A DNA stretch of 45,002 nucleotides from an uncultured Bacteroidales bacterium (lineage in GTDB: Bacteria > Bacteroidota > Bacteroidia > Bacteroidales > P3), in assembly GCA_900317125.1 (NCBI GenBank), contig ONFR01000017.1, positions 1 to 45,002 on the forward strand, written 5' to 3'. The position numbers and the translations under genes are program-made. The notes under the pieces are model-generated. The model saw only the letters and a program-made list of their open reading frames with translations, was not told where the DNA came from and made no database searches. Below, in pieces: positions 40,667 through 45,002 of this stretch. How positions within the stretch are numbered: the first letter of the stretch is position 1; each line of letters begins with the position of its first letter.

Positions 40667-40737
40667 TGTCCAATGGTGTAATGGCAGCACTCCAGATTTT
40701 GGTTCTGTCAGTCCAGGTTCGAGTCCTGGTTGGACAA
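40667..40737 (+). tRNA. tRNA-Gln (anticodon UUG)
   Basis: The cloverleaf is clear. Acceptor stem TGTCCAA/TTGGACA with discriminator A; D arm GTGT/GCAC; anticodon loop TTTTGGT with TTG at 34-36; T arm CCAGG-TTCGAGT-CCTGG. The outermost pair of the anticodon stem is a C-T mismatch. CCA is not encoded. The U-starting acceptor end is usual for tRNA-Gln. It has its own promoter and terminator. Confidence 0.95.
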
Positions 40738-40741
40738 CAAA

Positions 40742-40778
40742 ACGTCTCCCATGCAGCAGTGAGGAGACGTTTTTTTTT
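40742..40778 (+). terminator. Intrinsic terminator of tRNA-Gln
   Basis: ACGTCTCC (40742-40749) pairs perfectly with GGAGACGT (40763-40770), followed by a run of T to 40778. It begins 5 nt after the tRNA. Confidence 0.92.
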
Positions 40779-40853
40779 AGGTGTTTGTGATTAAGTGTGA
40801 CATCCGTGCAGGCGATAGTTGAGGCGGTTTTGGGAATGGCGTGGCTGTTATTG

Positions 40854-40883
40854 TTGGGATGTGAGATTTTTTTCGTATCTTTG
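40854..40883 (+). promoter_or_regulatory. lysS promoter
   Basis: TATCTTTG (40876-40883), preceded by TTCG, lies 58 nt before the ATG at 40942. A TTG (40854-40856) stands 19 nt upstream. A 4-bp inverted repeat (GATT 40865-40868, AATC 40885-40888) is centred on the box start but may be chance. Confidence 0.65.
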
Positions 40884-40941
40884 TAATCAGCCCCATGAAG
40901 GGCTAGGTAATGTAAACTGTTTATAAATAATATATTGCATC

Positions 40942-42657
40942 ATGGCCGAACTGACCGAACAAGAACAAATACGCAGAAATTCGCTGAATGAATTAAAGAA
41001 ACTGGGTATTAACCCCTATCCCGCCGCACTTTATGAGGTGAACGCCAAGTCGAGCGAGATACTGGAGAAGTATCCTCAGGACAACACGTTGTTTCAGGAC
41101 ATCAGTATAGCAGGCCGCATCATGAGCCGCCGAATTATGGGAGCGGCATCGTTTGTGGAACTGCAGGACCCTCATGGACGAATCCAGTTGTATGTGAAAC
41201 GCGACGAGATTTGCCCGGGCGAGGACAAGACGATGTACAACACGGTGTTCAAGCGTCTGCTGGATATTGGCGACATTATCGGTGTGAAGGGTTATGTGTT
41301 CGTCACACAGATGGGTGAGATTTCCATCCATGTGAAGAGCTTGACGGTGCTTAGCAAGAGCCTCCGTCCGTTGCCTATTGTGAAGGAGAAGGACGGCGTG
41401 GTGTACGATGCTTTCAGCGACCCCGAGCAGCGCTACCGTATGCGTTATGTGGATTTGATTGTGAATCCGCACGTGAGGGAGACGTTTGTGAAGAGGGCCA
41501 AGATTGTGAACACGATGCGCGAGTACTTCAACGAGCAGGGCTATCTGGAGGTGGACACACCGGTGCTGCAGGTCATCCCCGGCGGCGCCGCTGCACGTCC
41601 CTTTATCACGCACCACAATGCTTTGGACATAGACTTGTATCTACGCATTGCCAATGAATTGTATCTGAAGCGGCTTATCGTCGGCGGGTATGAAGGTGTG
41701 TATGAGTTCAGCCGCAATTTCCGCAACGAGGGTATGGACCGGACCCACAATCCCGAGTTCACCTGTATGGAGATTTATGTGGCCTATAAGGACTACAACT
41801 GGATGATGAAGTTTGTGGAGACCATGCTGGAACGTATCGCCTTGACGCTGCACGGCACCACGAAGGTGCAGGTGTGGGGCAATGAGATTGATTTCAAGCC
41901 TCCTTACCGCCGTGCCCCGATGTGCGAGCTGATTAGGGAGCATACGGGCTACGATGTGGCCGATATGGACGAGCAGCAGCTGCGCGATACCTGCAAGGCA
42001 CTGGGCGTTGAGACCGACGAGACGATGGGCAAGGGGAAACTGATTGACGCCATCTTCGGTGAGAAGTGCGAGCATACACTGATTCAGCCCACCTTTGTCA
42101 CCGATTACCCGATAGAGATGTCGCCGCTGTGCAAACGCCACCGCGACAATCCTAACCTCACCGAGCGTTTTGAACTTTTTGTCAACGGCAAGGAACTTGC
42201 CAACGCCTATAGCGAGTTGAACGACCCCATCGACCAGCTGGGACGTTTCCAGGAGCAGCTGCGCTTGAGCGAGAAGGGTGACGATGAGGCTATGTTTATC
42301 GACCTGGACTTTGTGAGAGCATTGGAGTTTGGCATGCCTCCCACCTCGGGCATGGGTATCGGCATCGACCGACTGGTGATGATGATGACTGGCGAGCAGA
42401 GCATTCAGGATGTGTTGCTCTTCCCACAGATGAAGCCGGAGAAAAAGGCCGTTGTCACCACCGACGAGGAGTTTGTGGAGCATGGCGTGGCAGCCGAGTG
42501 GGTGCCGATGCTGCGCAAGGCAGGCATCAACACGCTGGCACAGCTTAAAGAGGCCAACCCCAACAAACTGTATAACGACCTGAACGGTCTACGCAAGAAG
42601 AACAAACTGGACATCCCCCCGGTGCAGAAAGAGGCCGTGGAGAGCTGGATAGGGTAG
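40942..42657 (+). CDS. lysS: Lysine--tRNA ligase, class II
   Basis: This 571-aa enzyme charges tRNA-Lys. The N-terminal anticodon-binding OB domain covers about 55-170 ([31 protein letters not shown]). The class II core follows, with motif 1 region [53 protein letters not shown], motif 2 [18 protein letters not shown] and motif 3 [21 protein letters not shown]. The core ends near residue 500 ([12 protein letters not shown]). About 65 extra residues follow ([31 protein letters not shown]), resembling a helix-hairpin-helix/SAM-like unit. From memory, lysS of Bacteroides is similarly long, so this is probably a lineage feature. The gene has its own promoter. Confidence 0.96.
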   Translation: MAELTEQEQIRRNSLNELKKLGINPYPAALYEVNAKSSEILEKYPQDNTLFQDISIAGRIMSRRIMGAASFVELQDPHGRIQLYVKRDEICPGEDKTMYNTVFKRLLDIGDIIGVKGYVFVTQMGEISIHVKSLTVLSKSLRPLPIVKEKDGVVYDAFSDPEQRYRMRYVDLIVNPHVRETFVKRAKIVNTMREYFNEQGYLEVDTPVLQVIPGGAAARPFITHHNALDIDLYLRIANELYLKRLIVGGYEGVYEFSRNFRNEGMDRTHNPEFTCMEIYVAYKDYNWMMKFVETMLERIALTLHGTTKVQVWGNEIDFKPPYRRAPMCELIREHTGYDVADMDEQQLRDTCKALGVETDETMGKGKLIDAIFGEKCEHTLIQPTFVTDYPIEMSPLCKRHRDNPNLTERFELFVNGKELANAYSELNDPIDQLGRFQEQLRLSEKGDDEAMFIDLDFVRALEFGMPPTSGMGIGIDRLVMMMTGEQSIQDVLLFPQMKPEKKAVVTTDEEFVEHGVAAEWVPMLRKAGINTLAQLKEANPNKLYNDLNGLRKKNKLDIPPVQKEAVESWIG

Positions 42658-42675
42658 GAGTGAGGAGCTGCCGTT

Positions 42676-43317
42676 ATGAAGGTTAAGCAGTTTACGGTTA
42701 ATCACTTTGCCATGAATTGTTTCGTCCTGTGGGACGAGACTACAAAACAGTGCGCCATTGTTGACCCCGGTGCTGAGACCAACTATGAGGAGGCTCAGAT
42801 TACTCAGTATATAGATGAGAATGGGCTTGAGCCAGCCATGATATTGTTGACTCATGCCCATGTGGACCATATTGCAGGATTGAAGGAGATGTGCGAGCGG
42901 TATAAGCTGCCCGTGACAATGCATGCCGACGGGAAAGTGCTGCTTCGCCAGGCCGAGGCTTACGGCGCTGTGATGGGTTTTGAGGTGGAGCGGATGGATA
43001 AACTGCCGGTGGATGAGATAAGAGGTGGCGATGTGCTGATGCTGGGGCAGGAAAAGATAGAGTGCCGTGAGGTACCGGGTCATTGCCCGGGGAGCATGGC
43101 ATACGTGTTGCCTGGTGCACAGATGGTATTGACCGGAGACGCCCTGTTCAGGGGCAGTATTGGAAGAACCGATTTGCCCGGCGGGAACTATCAGTTGCTC
43201 ATTGACAAGATCAGGACACAACTGCTTACGTTGCCCGATGACTATGAAGTGTTGCCCGGCCATGGCGATATCAGCACGATAGGGGAAGAGCAACGTTATA
43301 ACGGCTTTCTGATATGA
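42676..43317 (+). CDS. MBL-fold metallohydrolase (glyoxalase II-like)
   Basis: This 213-aa protein is a metallo-beta-lactamase-fold hydrolase. The zinc motif is THAHVDH (residues 59-65). Further ligands are in PGHCPGSM, TGDALF(RGSIGRTDLPGG) and LPGHGD near the C-terminus. The compact size and the GSIGRTDLPGG loop fit the glyoxalase II-like/YcbL group that lacks the long substrate domain of true GloB. The substrate is not certain; a thioester is plausible. It starts 18 bp after lysS, and its stop overlaps the ung start as ATGA, so lysS, this gene and ung are probably one operon. Confidence 0.92.
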   Translation: MKVKQFTVNHFAMNCFVLWDETTKQCAIVDPGAETNYEEAQITQYIDENGLEPAMILLTHAHVDHIAGLKEMCERYKLPVTMHADGKVLLRQAEAYGAVMGFEVERMDKLPVDEIRGGDVLMLGQEKIECREVPGHCPGSMAYVLPGAQMVLTGDALFRGSIGRTDLPGGNYQLLIDKIRTQLLTLPDDYEVLPGHGDISTIGEEQRYNGFLI

Positions 43318-43994
43318 TTAACCCCAAGATTGAATCATCGTGGTTGGAGGTGCTGCGTCCGCAGTTCGAGGCTCCTTATTTTGCACAGTTGAAGGATTTT
43401 CTTGTGGCCGAGAGGCAACAGTATGTCTGCTACCCCAAAGGGGGAGACATCTTTGCGGCTTTTGACCACACGCCTTTCGACAAGGTGAAGGTGGTCATTC
43501 TGGGGCAAGACCCATATCATGAGCCAGGGCAGGCACATGGTCTCTGCTTTTCTGTTCCTGAGGGAATCACCGTGCCGCCGTCGCTGGTGAATATCATCAA
43601 GGAGATAAACAGCGACCTGGGTACGCAGATACCGCTCACTTGCGGCAACTTGACGGGCTGGGCAGAGCAAGGTGTGCTGCTGCTGAACGCCACGTTGACT
43701 GTCAGAGCACACCAGGCGGGGTCGCACCAGCACAAGGGATGGGAGCTGTTTACGGATGCCGCCATACAGGCGTTGGCTCAACAACGCACAGGCATCGTGT
43801 TTATGCTGTGGGGCAGTTTTGCCATCAGCAAGGCACAGTATATCGACCGTTCGCGGCACTATGTGCTGACGGCACCGCATCCGTCGCCGTTGTCGGCCTA
43901 CAGGGGGTTCTTCGGGTGCAGGCATTTCTCACAGTGCAACGCCATATTGCAGCAGCAGGGGCTTGCCCCCATAGACTGGACACGGATTAGTTGA
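43314..43994 (+). CDS. ung: Uracil-DNA glycosylase, family 1
   Basis: This 226-aa enzyme removes uracil from DNA at the start of base excision repair. The catalytic motif VVILGQDPYHEPGQAHGLCFS is present (general base Asp at about residue 66). LINIIKEINSDLG, the GVLLLNATLTVRAHQAGSH loop, VFMLWGSFA and the DNA-intercalating APHPSPLSAYRGFFGCRHFSQCN motif (His about 188) complete the family 1 set. Length is typical. The ATG at 43314 overlaps the stop of the upstream hydrolase. Hairpins and a T run follow the gene. Confidence 0.97.
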   Translation: MINPKIESSWLEVLRPQFEAPYFAQLKDFLVAERQQYVCYPKGGDIFAAFDHTPFDKVKVVILGQDPYHEPGQAHGLCFSVPEGITVPPSLVNIIKEINSDLGTQIPLTCGNLTGWAEQGVLLLNATLTVRAHQAGSHQHKGWELFTDAAIQALAQQRTGIVFMLWGSFAISKAQYIDRSRHYVLTAPHPSPLSAYRGFFGCRHFSQCNAILQQQGLAPIDWTRIS

Positions 43995-44032
43995 GACAAT
44001 CCCCATTGTCCCCAATAGGGCAACTTTTTTCT
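43995..44032 (+). terminator. Probable terminator after ung
   Basis: GACAAT (43995-44000) pairs with ATTGTC (44005-44010). A competing hairpin pairs TTG(T)CCC with GGGCAA (44006-44025 region) and is directly followed by TTTTTT. The overlapping stems could switch, but a simple terminator is the easiest reading. Confidence 0.6.
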
Positions 44033-44112
44033 TTACATCCGCCCCATGTTGCCGTGAATAGGCATGAGGTGTCTTTGCTAAGTTTGTGGTATTTAGTGCC
44101 CTGCATTTATTA

Positions 44113-44144
44113 TTTGTTTTTGTTTCGGTTTTTTTGTATCTTTG
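44113..44144 (+). promoter_or_regulatory. Promoter of the secreted-protein gene at 44191
   Basis: TTTG (44113-44116), a 20-nt spacer and TATCTTTG (44137-44144) match the Bacteroidota pattern. A 4-bp inverted repeat (CGGT 44126-44129, ACCG 44146-44149) is centred on the box start. Confidence 0.75.
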
Positions 44145-44190
44145 CACCGTGAATGTGGCCATTCACTGCGTAATATAAAGTTTATTGACT

Positions 44191-45002
44191 ATGAAAAAGT
44201 ATTATTTCTTAATCATCATTCTGAGTATAATGGGCACAACACCGTTGTGGGCGCAATACCATATCACTGGCGATACCATACAATACATGGATTCGATTTA
44301 TTGGAGACCAGATTGGGTTGACACGCTGGTTGACCCCGCAAATATACCTCACGAATCCTTTACCTTTACTTATGGATTTCCCAACTCCCCTGGGGGCGAA
44401 TATCTTATGAAGCATACTGTGGATCATCCGATACGTGTTGTCGGCATAGCTTGCGCGGTGGCGGCAAGATACCAGCACTGGCCTGAGGACCTTGTCCAAC
44501 CCGTCGAGACCTCTGTACAGGAATATCTCCGCATTTACCGTAGAAAGCGCGATTCGACCGATGTTCCGCTGCGTTCCATACCGTGGGATCCCACTGCTCC
44601 GCATCGGTATCTTAATTGTCAAAGTTCCTCTGCCCGATCCCCCCATGATCCATCAATCGTCAACTGCGACTCGATTACCTATGGGTACCCATACGTACAT
44701 CCCGTATATGAGGTGTATTTCGAGGACAATCCCTTGGTTATCGTTGATTCGTTTTGCATCGGAATGACCAACCACAGTGGTGGGATATGGGATTGTATAT
44801 ATCCAATGAATTTCAGTATGTATGGAAATCCTCCTTGCGGTATCAGACGTGAATTAACTTATATTTTGATCTATGACAGTAACGGTGTAATAATTCCGGC
44901 AGGCCAGCCTACGGAATATACTACATGGAATCTATGGTACATTTTCCCCATTCTTTCGCAGGATACGGATTTTTCGCTGTTAGATTCCTGTCCCGCGGTG
45001 GG
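44191..45002 (+). CDS. Secreted protein of unknown function, 3' end beyond window
   Basis: The frame is open from the ATG at 44191 to the window edge (270 full codons). Residues 1-22 are a signal peptide (MKKYYFLIIILSIMG core, cleavage after LWAQ). The mature part begins YHITGDTIQYMDSIYWRPDW and is rich in Tyr, Trp, Pro and Asp. It shows strands such as RVVGIACAVAARY and PVYEVYFEDNPLVIVDSFCIGMT. The 'RVVGIA ... DSFCIGMTN' pattern looks like T9SS-substrate beta-sandwich regions in Bacteroidales, but I do not recognise a named domain. A C-terminal sorting domain may lie outside the window. The codon use is more A/T-rich than in the adjacent ung gene. Confidence 0.8.
   Translation, partial: MKKYYFLIIILSIMGTTPLWAQYHITGDTIQYMDSIYWRPDWVDTLVDPANIPHESFTFTYGFPNSPGGEYLMKHTVDHPIRVVGIACAVAARYQHWPEDLVQPVETSVQEYLRIYRRKRDSTDVPLRSIPWDPTAPHRYLNCQSSSARSPHDPSIVNCDSITYGYPYVHPVYEVYFEDNPLVIVDSFCIGMTNHSGGIWDCIYPMNFSMYGNPPCGIRRELTYILIYDSNGVIIPAGQPTEYTTWNLWYIFPILSQDTDFSLLDSCPAV

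Overview
This window looks like the chromosome of a member of the Bacteroidota, most likely order Bacteroidales. The evidence is: -7 promoter boxes of the TAnnTTTG type with an upstream TTTG; no strong Shine-Dalgarno sequences; many secreted lipoproteins (DUF4296, fimbrillin-like, FISUMP-like); a giant secreted protein ending in a type IX secretion (T9SS) sorting domain; and a TonB with a TonB_C domain. I see no insertion sequence, prophage, CRISPR array, rRNA or integrase.

Layout. (a) 1-1941: 5' part of a large secreted protein gene on the minus strand, cut by the window edge. (b) 2097-2171: tRNA-Val, back to back with a DUF4296 lipoprotein (2311-2670). (c) 3196-5043: three minus-strand lipoprotein genes. 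(d) 5279-10221: minus-strand cluster, in transcription order methylmalonyl-CoA mutase small subunit, LptF/LptG-type permease, SufE, SufT-like DUF59 protein, OppC-type permease. (e) 10389-13538: AddA/RecB-like helicase-nuclease, minus strand. (f) 13834-16583: TonB and an ABC-F ATPase, plus strand. (g) 17126-19206: a universal stress protein and a BaiN/HI0933-like flavoprotein, overlapping ATGA, minus strand. (h) 19332-23132: ruvB, hutI, lolD, rlmB, plus strand. (i) 23702-35701: a 3999-residue T9SS substrate whose stop codon overlaps the GTG start of tilS (35701-37023). (j) 37540-40552: a 61-aa protein, a fimbrillin/FISUMP lipoprotein and a second fimbrillin-like lipoprotein. (k) 40667-43994: tRNA-Gln, lysS, an MBL-fold hydrolase and ung. 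(l) 44191-45002: start of another secreted protein, cut by the edge.

The housekeeping genes cover DNA repair and recombination (ruvB, ung, AddA-like), translation (lysS, tilS, rlmB, two tRNAs), Fe-S assembly (sufE, sufT-like), envelope transport (lptF/G-like, lolD, oppC, tonB), propionate/succinate metabolism (mutA) and histidine degradation (hutI). The accessory part is a set of surface or secreted proteins.

The most unusual signals are in the non-coding DNA. (1) The tRNA-Val and tRNA-Gln promoters match at 33 of 37 positions, including the spacer, which the sigma factor does not explain. (2) Several promoters are bracketed by inverted repeats centred on the first base of the -7 box. (3) The only two convergent gene junctions share a repeat module preceded by tracts with an 11-bp period, and parts of this recur in a third gene-free stretch. 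(4) The mutA promoter lies inside a near-perfect 20-bp-arm palindrome. I did not find a clear new multi-gene system such as a defence island or biosynthetic cluster. The best new-biology candidates are these DNA elements and the small protein at 37540.
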